Positions 1 through 8,902 of a DNA stretch of 18,646 nt are shown piece by piece. How positions within the stretch are numbered: the stretch's first letter is position 1; each line of letters begins with the position of its first letter. Below the pieces are notes generated by a model. It was not told where the DNA came from and ran no database searches. It was given only the letters and a program-made list of their open reading frames with translations. A program made the translations under genes and the position numbers. Location of the stretch: the NCBI GenBank assembly GCA_910592205.1, contig CAJVPJ010000709.1, forward strand, positions 1-18,646, in the 5' to 3' direction. Source of the stretch: Paraglomus occultum (lineage: Eukaryota; Glomeromycota; Glomeromycetes; Paraglomerales; Paraglomeraceae).

Positions 1-555
1 TTTTGCAAGGTAAAAAGCGTAAAGCGCGTTATTTTGTTTACAAGGAGTTTTTATTATTTTTTAGAGTTCACGTGATGATATGGATTTGAAATACGTGATT
101 ACCCGCGTTACTATGACGTCAACTACTGCAACAATTGGTTAGATATATATCGGTCGATGAGTGGCAGTAATATTTACGTCATATGTTTTGCTCAATCATC
201 TTAATAAGCCGCAGGTTTTAGTATCACGCTCAACATTACTATGAGTCTAATAGATAATTCGTTAGGAAGTTTATTGACGTATTAAGGAAAGTAATAATTA
301 TTAAGTAATATATTTTTTCGGCAATTAAAACATTAAACATATACTTGCTCAGTATTGGATCAATGTCGTAGTAGCAAATTATATTCACCTTTTCCATATT
401 CCGCCTTTTTAGTATAGTTTTTATCATGTTTGCCGCATATAAATGACTTAATAGTGTTCAATGTCAACATAGAAATAGTTGTGCGATATCAACAACTGAG
501 TGTGATCTGTACAGATCATAATTATCCCACTTATTTTGGACTATAACTATCCCAA

Positions 556-630
556 TTGACGACGGTGTCGCATTTCTGTCGTTATGACACATTTTTGACG
601 ATGGTGTCAGATTTTATCGTCATGATCGTG
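556..630. repeat. Imperfect 39-bp tandem duplication
   Basis: Two adjacent copies begin with TTGACGA at 556 and 595. They share the pattern TTGACGAyGGTGTC, then ATTT, then a TCGT/TCGTC block and ATGA, with several substitutions and a 1-bp length difference. Both contain GTGTC/GACAC-type inverted elements. No function is apparent. Confidence 0.6.
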
Positions 631-734
631 GCCGATTTCCATCACTGGGTCACATGAGCAAAAAATATATCTGACGATACATCCAATCATATATTGTCAT
701 TTGCGGGCCTAATGTGAGGGCTATGCCCGAACCT

Positions 735-843
735 AGCACATAGTGCCGAATTGTATTTCGAAGAAATGGCACGAAGTGCCTTAGCAGTTGTTAGCTTCGC
801 ATAATTTGTTTGAATATTACCTGAGAATGAGGCACGTAGTGTC
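735..843. repeat. Three copies of a 13-bp GGCACG-n-AGTGCC palindrome
   Basis: Near-palindromic 13-mers occur at 735-747 (AGCACATAGTGCC), 768-780 (GGCACGAAGTGCC, perfect arms around a central base) and 831-843 (GGCACGTAGTGTC). The first and third are followed by the same GAATTGT/AAATTGT tail, so a longer unit was probably duplicated. The arms could form short hairpins. I infer a dispersed repeat rather than a gene or operator. Confidence 0.6.
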
Positions 844-1029
844 AAATTGTCATCATTTATTTGGTAATACGTCAAAGCACAAATTTATCTTATCTTTTTT
901 CTTATAATTTCTGCCTTGACGTATTATCAAAAGTTTGATGTACTTTTTGATTCTAGAACTCTTTCTCACATAACCAATACTTTCGAATACTTTGCTTTAT
1001 GTTAAAAATTGTATTACTTTTTTGATAAC

Positions 1030-1127
1030 CTTGACGTATTACTTTTTGAATAGCCTTGACGTATTATTTTTTTGTTAACCTTGACGTATTACTTTTTAGT
1101 AAGCTTGACGTATTACTTTTTGATACC
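1030..1127. repeat. 24-25 bp minisatellite, four tandem units
   Basis: Four head-to-tail units start at 1030, 1055, 1080 and 1104 (spacing 25, 25, 24). Each begins CTTGACGTATTA and continues with a T-rich block and a GATA/GTTA-like tail. The core TTGACGTATTA recurs singly at 274-284 and 916-926, and inverted (TAATACGTCAA) at 865-875. The last bases before 1030 also resemble a degenerate unit tail. Confidence 0.8.
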
Positions 1128-1589
1128 CACTTTTTTTACTTGACTTGGTGACCACCAAAGCATAATTTTATATTATATATCTGTAATAATTATACCTTGG
1201 TGGCCCAACTTTTCAGCATGTTATCTCTATCCGAAGTATAATACTAGATATGCATTATATCCAAAACTATATTGAGATCAAATCGTGTGACACAAAAATG
1301 GTTATTGGATAAATTACCTTACATTATATCAAAAGTACTTACGTAAAATTGCAATAGGGCAGACATGTAAATCAGGTGAGAGAACCACCTGCAACCCTAA
1401 AACCCTCTTTGTATAATCCGGGTATCAAGTATAATAATTTTTTATTTGAATTTTTTCTTATACTTATTTGTAAGAAGTGACAAAAACCCCTTTACCTAAA
1501 ATGTATAACTGGCTGAATATCGATATAACAATCTCTCTGCTCTGGAAATTACTATTTAGCTAAGTTATATATATTTGATAAGAGCCAAA

Positions 1590-2137
1590 GATTTACTTTT
1601 CAGCTTTTTTTTGTGTGGAGTAGTAGGAACCTTCATTTTAACCTCAAAATTTCACTTATATTCCAAGAAAGCGACCTCATCCATGCTCTCATGCTCTTTT
1701 TTCCAATAATTATGGTTATTATTATCCCACATTTCAAAGGCAATCTTGGCTCCAATTTTTCTTTCAACATTTGGAATTTTTGCTGTAAAAGAAGGATAAG
1801 GGCATTGATATCAGATTCATTTTTAATAAGAAATTCTGAAGATAGAGAAGTTAAGGATTTGGATATCTTTTTCTCAACTGTGCTGGCTTCACTAATAGTA
1901 GTATCAACATAGCATCTATCTTGGACAAGACCAGCAGATTGAAATTTCTAGTTGAAGGATGTTTCTGGTGCTCAATATGTAGGGCGAAGTCCATTGCAAG
2001 ATGATAGATAGAAGTCTAGGATAGGGATGTTTAAAGGAAGGAATAAAGCATGAAAGATCACACCCACCAGCCTTTTGAAATTTAGTGTAGAATATTAATG
2101 GCAAAATTAACTTTGGATGTTGCAAAAGAGATTGCAC
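1590..2137 (-). pseudogene. Unidentified coding-like relic
   Basis: Minus-strand translation gives protein-like stretches split between frames. One frame runs from about 1950 down to 1660 and reads ...VQDRCYVDTTISEAS, then a Lys/Glu/Ser-rich segment ending QQKFQMLKEKLE, which suggests an amphipathic helix. Another frame upstream (about 2137-1916) stays open with ...CDLSCFIPSF. Stops and frame changes interrupt any single reading, and no splice arrangement I tried joined them cleanly. I do not recognise the family. It may be a decayed transposon or host gene, or chance openness in AT-rich DNA. Confidence 0.3.
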
Positions 2138-2228
2138 CTTTGAAAGATGTATCTAAAATAAACTATAAAGAGCCCAAATCCCAGCTATACTAATCATAAT
2201 GTAATATTAATATAGCATACAATTTCAT

Positions 2229-2363
2229 CTATTGCAAAAGAAATTGACGAATTATGGCAAATGCTTCTAGTACTTCTCGTCTCCCATCTGGTTTTGCAAT
2301 GTGCAGACCAGTCTCTGGAACCTCCCCTTCTGGCCATCTTTTAATGACAACAGACTCATTCCT
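2229..2363 (-). pseudogene. Short open fragment, possible terminal exon or relic
   Basis: The minus strand is open for 44 codons and ends at TAG (2229-2231). The composition is convincingly protein-like, with the segment KRWPEGEVPETGLHIAKPDG followed by a helical tail ending IIRQFLLQ. There is an AG just upstream of the open stretch, so it could be a last exon. Frames further upstream (2370-2500) contain stops, including one with the fragment GKANCLAADVSISFRQVF. It may belong with the relic at 1590-2137. The family is not recognised. Confidence 0.3.
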
Positions 2364-2409
2364 TTATTTCATGTATTTGCCCCCGCTTTAGCCATCCCCT
2401 ATTTCTGGT

Positions 2410-3815
2410 AAAACACCTGTCTGAATGAAATGGAAACATCTGCAGCTAAACAATTTGCCTTCCCCTGTACATTCTCTCGTTCAACAACGCTATGCCCTCA
2501 ACTTGTTTTCTTGTGATAAGTTTAGGTTTCTTATTATTCTGATTAATTCACTACTCGTGGGTTAAAGGAATTTATAGAATTGTGGCGACGTTATTTACAA
2601 TAAACGTTAATTTTTTGCAAAATTGATGTTCATTCATAAAAAACAAAGCGGCTTTCGATTTTCTGATTCCTAATTACATTTTCGAAACGTTCTGCTATAC
2701 AACGATTACTGTATTACGTTCTACTTAATCGAATGTTGAATATCTGTTATTACCGACGTTTACAATTGAAAGTATTTATAATTTACTGCTTATGTGTTAG
2801 TCGGTGCGGGGGAAATCACTGTGGTTATAGCATCATTGTAATTTTAATTTTTAATTAATAATTTTATAGCATCGTTTATAATATATCTAATAATAATTTG
2901 GTGTAAAGAAACCCCAATCGTTTGCGAATTAGGAATTTAAAAATCATAACTTTTTTTTTTGCAACGAGCCGTTTGTAAGTTCATTTTCTTCATCCGTGCA
3001 ATTTGACTGAAATTTTTCATTTTTTTACTTATCAATTGTTTAGAGACATTCAATTCGTTTTTTCTTTAATTCAGCAATAATGCACGAGCCTTGTGTGCAT
3101 ATCATATCACATTAAAAAGGAATGTAGTACAGTTACGCGCAACAATATCTCAATGTCGCTTTGAAGGTGTAGAAGGAATTAACAATCTGAGTGCTTTGTT
3201 AATTTTTTCCTAGCATAGCATCGTGGAACGAATCATTTCACCGCGTATAATGAGAAGTAAAAAATTATTGTAGCATCGATGCTACTGTGTTCATTAAAGT
3301 TACGATTGAGTTGCAAAATGTTCATCAAGCAATCTTTGTCCGCATAACACACTTATTTGGTATTAAGATGAAGCAGTACGCGAACAAATAATCACGTCCC
3401 GGATGAAGACGAAATCATCGAGCAAAGCTCAACGCATAGTTTTCAGCAGAATTAAAGAATTGAATAATAAATAAAGGTAGAAGGTATTTGTGAAGACGCG
3501 GGTGGAACGGAATAAAATAGCGTGATATTAAGAAATTATACCGCAAAAACGACTGTAATTGGCACAGCTGGATTAGACAAGGCTCAGTATTGTGACAAAT
3601 AGGAAAGGGGCTTTCAATTCTGTTACATGATTTAATAGCTACACTTTGTCCAATCTTTCCGATTAAATTAGACAGTATTATGAAAATCTTTTTCCACAAC
3701 TCTTGTCTATGTTTATCATGCAAGTAACGTATATCACTTTGCTGACATATCGACAGACAGATAAACAGATTTTGCAGCCTTCAATTAATACGGTAAAATC
3801 TTCCGTCACTCTTGC
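2410..3815. other. Intergenic stretch, no gene seen
   Basis: AT-rich DNA with homopolymer runs (for example T9 around 2951) and stops in all frames. The one long frame, 3415-3723 on the minus strand (102 codons), has no recognisable motif, is rich in Ile, Leu, Phe and His, and lies just past the 3' end of RPP30; I treat it as chance. A perfect 16-bp palindrome, GTAGCATCGATGCTAC, sits at 3270-3285. The stretch immediately below 3816 should hold the RPP30 3' untranslated region. Confidence 0.5.
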
Positions 3816-5233
3816 TTAAATTTCCATATCTTCTAAATCACCTTCACTCTCCTCCCCTTTCTCCTGCTCATCACTATCGCTCCTTATTCTCTTCTTCTGC
3901 TTCCTTTTCTTGCCCTTTCCCGAACTATCGCCCGCTTTCCACAATTCATGCGGTTCTAATTCTGATACGGGATTATAGGATATAACAGATTTATGTGTCT
4001 TTGTACGCGTGACTAATGGTGTATATAAGCATATAGCATATCAGAGTTAATGCGAAAATAAATTGAAAGTGGGCGCAGGGTAACCATAAAGTGAACAACG
4101 TTTGGTAAGCATCTTACTTGCGTGTAATAATACAGCTCTGCAGTTTGTCGAAATACAATCTTTAGCTTGGGCTTGATTCAGTCCCATTATTGTTCCCCTG
4201 AGAAGCGTAGTTGTGAGAATTAATACCAAAAGTAGAGTTGGCTTTATGAGTTGTTAAAGACATTTGACTAACAAATTGATGATATCATATGGTCCTCGAA
4301 GTTCCATTGCTCGTTGTGCATCGCTGGTGATTATGATGTTTCTTCCGCGAGTTATTCTTACTAGATTCTGTGCATTACTGATAAGCTGTCTTCGACTTCC
4401 AGAATCTTTAAATAGTTCCGCATCGAATTGGTGTAATCCATAGGTTAGATATGTACAAGCCACCAGAGAAAGGCGCATTCTCCACCTTTTGCTTATATAT
4501 ACACATACACATAATACCTCGAATAGCAGGCGCATACGAAATCTCAAAGTAAATGCCTCGATCGATAGCCAATCCCACTGTTGTGTGTTTGAAATAGAAT
4601 GGTAATCGGCTTCCCATTTCAAGTGATATAATATCCACATCAAAAGTGCCGCATGCCATCTGAAAGAGCTTCTCGTTAGTCGGTTGAACCGCAACTAGGT
4701 CATAAGATGATATCGTGGAATTCGACGATGTCTGTTCGCATTAGACATCCAGAAAAAGAAAGATCTTGGGATGAAAATTCGTCATCATGATTGATAATCG
4801 ATCCGATAAACGACAAAACGCTCACCAAACCGTAATTCTGACCCGGATCATCAATTAGTATAGTTAGGCGTGTATATTGCTTTATTTTCTCATTATCCAG
4901 TTTCTGAATGGGATTGGGCTGATGCAAGTACACAGAAAGGAATATTAATGAAATGTCTCGAATGGTACTTTTAAATACATCGACGCCTAATATTAGCATA
5001 TCACCTTTTTTGAAGCTACTTTTCCGGTGTTTGTGTTATTATATGCCACGATATGATATCCAACTACATGCGCAAACATACAAAATTCAACGTTGTTGAG
5101 AAATTATTGTCTAAAAGTATTAGATCCTCTTACATTTTACTAGTGTATCGATACTCTTGCGTAGCTCATTTTGGGCATATTCGAGGTTCTGACTGTGTTG
5201 AACCGGATAGGGAATGTTCAAGTCATAGAACAT
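3816..5233 (-). CDS. RPP1: RNase P/MRP protein subunit Rpp30 (Rpp1), seven exons
   Basis: Subunit of nuclear RNase P and RNase MRP, acting in tRNA 5'-end maturation and pre-rRNA processing. Exons, in minus order: 5233-5134, 5063-5005, 4918-4826, 4731-4518, 4405-4273, 4197-4118, 4012-3816, giving 291 aa. Every intron is GT-AG (70-112 nt) and phases close exactly. Family landmarks are continuous across junctions: N-terminal MFYDLNIP (1-8), GYHIVAYN after the first junction, TRLTILIDDP (69-78), DLVAVQPTNEKLFQMAC (95-111), LPFYFK and the IDRGIYFEISYAPAI block (140-154), a RGPYDIIN strand (192-199) and STNCRAVLLHA (216-226). These follow the RNase P p30 TIM-barrel family closely. The C-terminus (from about 258) adds a Lys/Arg patch likely to be a nuclear signal, then a Ser/Glu/Asp tail. 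Length is usual for the family. The start is the only Met before the conserved first strand. Confidence 0.95.
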
Positions 5234-6085
5234 CTTTCCAAATGGACTTGGGACAAGGATAGTTACTCGAGATAGAAATACTGTCAGGATGTCGCAGTCA
5301 CATGACGGTTATCATAAACACCGGGCACTAATTATTCTATCGTTATGTCGTTCACGATTATCTGATGCGTAAGAGATTGGCCATTATTTTTTTTTCGATT
5401 TCTAATTTATTTCTGATTCACTTTCTCCTTCGTGCGTTTCATCGTCAGGCAAAATGCCTGTTATTTAATATTGCGTATATAGCGTTACAATGTCAATATC
5501 GTCTACGATGAAATAATTCTTAGTATTAGCAAAATTTAATTGTATTTACCTAAATTCGGTAAAGATTATCGTTTATCGCGATTTTATGTGTCCAACTTAT
5601 CGAATTTTTTAAATATTACGACTTATCGAGTATCGAGAGTGACCATGTATAACCTTGAAATTTGGAGTATACGCGTTCCAATTCCAAGTTATTGACGATT
5701 TCAAGAAGACCTATACAAAAAAGTGCAGAAAATTTGAACAAGCTAAACAGAGAAGTTTTTTGCGAGCAAAATTCCCACTAGCAAATTCATCAACGAACTT
5801 GAATAGAATACGGAGATGCGAATAATATCGCTTCTGCTTACCCAGTGGAAGTTTTGAAGGCAAAATGTTATTGAATTTGGCAAAGAAATTTCATCTTGTT
5901 ATCAGGACCAACATGAAAATCGAAAGCGCATAACTCAATTACGTATCAAGTGGCTTGAGTTGGTTACGAATGCACATGCTGTTATTTAATAGTAACAGGG
6001 ATTTTTGATGTGAAGGCTCTCAGTCAAACATTTTGGTCTTTATAAATTGAAAACGTATTTATAACCTAACACCTAACGCTTAATA
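5234..6085. other. Intergenic region upstream of RPP1, with one Lys-rich open frame
   Basis: This contains the RPP1 promoter side (just above 5233) and the 3' flank of the Pho13-type gene. A plus-strand frame is open for 60 codons (5643-5825) with no early ATG and a Lys/Arg/Phe-rich composition (for example DDFKKTYTKKCRKFEQAKQR). It might be an old coding fragment. No RNA gene or repeat was recognised. Confidence 0.4.
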
Positions 6086-7357
6086 CTATAATTCAATAAT
6101 TTCAGCAAAATCACTGAGACTGTCGACATAATAATCAGGCAGTATAGGTGCGTCTTCTGCCAGTATTTCCTTCTCTGTTGATACACCAGTTAGTACAAGA
6201 AGAGTATCTATTCCACCATTAATACCAAACTGAATATCAGTGTCCAGACGATCACCAATCATACACGTACGCTCAACGTTCAAGTGGTATTTATCTACGA
6301 TGCAATCTAACATGGGTTTATTCGGCTTACCCATGACTCTATCTGGTTTACGATTTAACGCGGTGATTAGTGATGATGACAATGAACCAGATCCAGGATA
6401 CACAGTTCCGTTGGCCGGAAATGTTGTGTCATCATTAGTTAAGAGGAATAAACAGTCCGGATCAGTGCGTAGATAGAAGAACGCTTTAGCTATCTTTCTA
6501 TAATTTATGAAAGTATCGAACCCACAAAGCACAGCACCAATCTGTTAAATAAAATTGTAAATATTTAGACCAATTATCTTACAACATTACATCATAACCT
6601 GCACAGATAGTACCTCTGGATCTGGAGTGATATCAGCAAAATCCCAATTTTGCATTGGTCCATTATCCGTCTACAGTTTATATCGATAATGTCAGTGTCG
6701 TAATTATTAGAAACGTAAAAAGAACGGACGAGAGATACAAACATCGGCTTTCGTGTTCTTGATCCCCATTAAATTAAGTTCATCTTCGATGCCTGACTCG
6801 CCGATTATATAGACTTTTTTCTCTTTTGGAAAATCAATCATATGTCTCAGATAATAAGCAGCAGCATAAGAGGAAGAAAAAATCTCTTCCTACGAATTGA
6901 GGAATAAAGCGTCAACACATTGCAATATTTCCTCCCACCTCAGAAGCATAATCAGTATTCTCTGTCATACTTCACTTGCTTCTATGCCAAAAGTCTGAAG
7001 CTTCTTCAGATTGCTTGCGCGTGACCTTGTACTATTATTGGTAACAAACAAAAGCTGTTTGCCTGACTTGCGTATGAATGTTCAATTCGTTAAACACTCG
7101 TCCGAAAAAATTAACGATAGTTCAAAAAAGTTTACCTTTCTTTCGAAAATACTTTAACACTTGGAGAACGCCGGGAATAATCGTTTTAGCAGACCATATG
7201 ACACCTTTAAACGCAGGACTAAATCAATAAACGAGCACTGACTGATACTGATAATCGTTATATATAACTAACCATCACAATCTAATAGCAATGTGTCATA
7301 TCTGTCGACGAAACGTTGGAAAGCAGCGCGATCAGTAAGTTTAATCGGTTTTGTCAT
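6086..7357 (-). CDS. PHO13: HAD-family phosphoglycolate/4-nitrophenyl phosphatase (Pho13/PGP type)
   Basis: Cytosolic phosphatase of the HAD superfamily that hydrolyses 2-phosphoglycolate and related toxic side-products (and p-nitrophenyl phosphate in vitro). Exons in minus order: 7357-7273, 7204-7136, 7062-6971, 6889-6743, 6670-6614, 6541-6086, giving 301 aa. All introns are GT-AG, 68-81 nt, and phases agree. HAD motif I is DCDG at 26-29 (nucleophile D26, general acid D28), split by the first intron exactly as DCD|G. Motif II is FVTNNST at 57-63 (T59). The motif III lysine is K222 in MGKP. Motif IV is GDRLDTDI from 246 (D247, D250). The cap domain lies between and carries GESGIEDEL, ITPDPE and the VLCGFDTFINY block typical of the yeast enzyme. 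Length is close to yeast Pho13. All catalytic residues are present, so it should be functional. Confidence 0.95.
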
Positions 7358-7749
7358 TCTGAACAAGCTTCTTCTGGATCAGAAATAGCGAAACTTGTAA
7401 ATTTAAAAAATCAATAATAAACGGCAATAATCTGCATGGAATGCAAAGTAATTGGTTGACAAAAAATTCGCCATTACTAAGCACCCTTCAAGTAACATGT
7501 TACCGAAAATCACTAATTTATAAAGCTTACCAAAGTACGATATTTCATTGGTCAACGTTATCGAATGTGTAGCGCGTGCAGGACATTTTTGTTTCAAGCA
7601 TCTCCATGAGCAGTAACATCCATTATCATAATTACATTCCAAATAGGAAGATAATGTTGCCCTAACTTGCTCGAAATGTCTAGTCGCAGATTTAGACCAG
7701 TTCGTGCTGCTTCTTTGCAATATTTACCGAGCAAAGAGTTGTGCTTGAT

Positions 7750-8054
7750 TCAAACGTGTTGAACGTCGGTTACTTGATCTGGTTCTGTAAACGGCAGCAG
7801 CAGGACATCATATAACTCTGAACTTTGAAGGTTTTTTACAAAAGTTTTTATAATAAGTTTAAATTCCTTAGTTATACGTACGTGACAACAGTCAAGTTCT
7901 TTATCGCCAACACAATAGATTTGAAGCTGTAATTGTCGAAATTGGCTGTTGCTCAGCATCCTAATTTTGTTGGCCTCTTTGTACCAACGCGCAAATGAAT
8001 TCTTTAAAAAGCCTGATATTCCGTTTCTCTCCAACGCATTGTAACTTAGGGAGC
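7750..8054 (-). CDS. Unassigned open frame, probable exon
   Basis: Minus-strand frame, open for about 100 codons after a plausible acceptor (ttgcag, ending 8055) to TGA at 7750-7752. The composition is protein-like, with two charged helical segments (SFARWYKEANKIRMLSNSQF and RITKEFKLIIKTFVKNL) and an acidic end. A strong GTACGT at about 7880 could be a donor, which would join it to another frame containing RTRSSNRRSTRLNQAQLFAR near 7730-7790. It sits just upstream of the Pho13-type gene and on its strand. I do not recognise the family; the exon structure is unresolved. Confidence 0.35.
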
Positions 8055-8360
8055 CTGCAATCAATGTTAACACTTGTAGCTACTAGTATATAAACTAGGA
8101 CTATAGCGTTGATCCTCGTCCCCGAAGTGGTCAGAAACATTCGTGTTATAGTAAACAAAGACAGTCATAAAGCCTTGGAGTTAATATTGTAGATGTACAA
8201 GTATCAACTTTAGGACTTTGCTTGTCTTCTACGCTACTCCAAAGTGACCCAATTCTAATCCAATTCTGGAATGTAAATAACCAAAACTTTATCTGGTGTA
8301 ACGATAGTTAATTATTTAATTTCGTTAACTTTGTTGGACACACGGTTAGAACTGCTTTCT

Positions 8361-8594
8361 TTAATAATAATAACTATCAATTGATCTTTTCAGCCATCCT
8401 CCGCCAAACTGTCGAAGAACGAAAATAGAGTCACTCGTAATCTGTATTTCCAATGCTTTATGTAGCAGAATAGGAAACGAGAAGCAATTAACGACGTATA
8501 AAATTAAAAATAATCCGCAAGCAGAGAATGACGAAACTTTTCGTCCGCACGAAACTTGCGGGTTTTCAAGTTTGATGAAATGAACCTGTCGCAT
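8361..8594 (-). CDS. Unassigned open frame with one hydrophobic segment
   Basis: An ATG-initiated minus-strand frame of 77 codons, ending in a run of Tyr codons and TAA. Residues 25-45 or so (CGLFLILYVVNCFSFPILL) form a likely membrane helix, followed by a strand-like LEIQITSDSIFVLRQFG. The last 15 codons may be read-through into an intron. Its start is about 300 bp from the CLU1 start on the opposite strand, which suits a divergent promoter. It may be the first exon of a gene that continues to 7.4 kb. I considered a GPI-GlcNAc transferase PIG-H-like beginning but could not find the downstream motif, so no function is assigned. Confidence 0.35.
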   Translation of the reverse strand: MRQVHFIKLENPQVSCGRKVSSFSACGLFLILYVVNCFSFPILLHKALEIQITSDSIFVLRQFGGGWLKRSIDSYYY

Positions 8595-8902
8595 GTTTCG
8601 GAGAATGACGACGTTGGATCAGTATAATAATAACCATCTAATAAGACTATTCAGATAATCTGTTGCCCCATTGATAATCTTGATTCTTGTCAAATATGCC
8701 ATTCGGATCTTTTTTTCTGCAACCATCTCCGATTGGTGTGCAGAACGATGGATTTCGTTACCACGTGAATAAAATTTTTGTGCAGAAAAAGTATTCAAAA
8801 GCTCGAGAGCATCGAATCAAAAAAAAAAATAAAAGTTTTTTACCTCTCTCTCTCTTCAAAACAATCTCTTCAAACCGATTATTTTAATTGATTAATTAGA
8901 GC
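8595..8902 (+). promoter_or_regulatory. Upstream region of CLU1, possibly bidirectional
   Basis: About 300 bp between two divergent starts. It contains a poly-A tract (around 8819-8829) followed by a CT-rich stretch with a CTCTCTCTCT core and two TCTTCAAA repeats at about 8842-8875. This arrangement is common just upstream of fungal transcription or translation starts. No clear TATA box was assigned. The possible upstream ORF listed separately overlaps this stretch. Confidence 0.4.
8696..8887 (+). CDS. Possible upstream ORF of CLU1
   Basis: An ATG-started frame of 63 codons ends at TAA (8885-8887), 15 nt before the CLU1 start codon. It begins MPFGSFFLQPSPIGV and becomes Lys/Arg-rich. If the CLU1 transcript starts upstream of 8696, this frame would be met first by scanning ribosomes and could reduce CLU1 translation. 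It may equally lie in the promoter and never be transcribed. There is no recognisable domain. Confidence 0.25.
   Translation: MPFGSFFLQPSPIGVQNDGFRYHVNKIFVQKKYSKAREHRIKKKNKSFLPLSLFKTISSNRLF

Larger units (their letters stand above)
1..1580. other. AT-rich intergenic DNA with short repeats
   Basis: No credible coding sequence is visible; the longest open frame here (687-875, minus strand) lies across the palindromic repeat family and looks like repeat-derived translation. The stretch carries several TGACG-containing motifs, including a perfect TGACGTCA at 114-121 and a TCACGTGA at 68-75, plus the three repeat groups listed separately. No tRNA or other RNA gene was recognised. Confidence 0.6.

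Noticed and set aside
687-875. 62-codon minus-strand ORF
   Set aside because: It spans the palindromic repeat cluster, so its openness follows from the repeats rather than from coding selection.
3415-3723. Minus-strand 102-codon ATG frame
   Set aside because: No domain, no helpful splice sites, composition skewed by AT-rich DNA; kept only as a note in the intergenic entry.
4254-4694. 146-codon minus-strand frame over RPP1
   Set aside because: It is read-through of intron 4 and neighbouring exons; only the exon 5 portion at its end is in the true reading frame, and spliced exons restore the family motifs.
6063-6080. Telomere-like TAACCTAACACCTAACG
   Set aside because: Only two or three imperfect units, internal to the window and next to the 3' end of a gene; too short to call an interstitial telomere.
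6240-6476. Plus-strand frame opposite the phosphatase last exon
   Set aside because: Shadow of the conserved HAD motif III/IV region on the other strand.
8361-8594. PIG-H identity for the frame with the membrane helix
   Set aside because: A short stretch (LEIQITSDS) recalls the family, but the expected downstream FIP and INE-type motifs were not found in any frame down to 7.4 kb.
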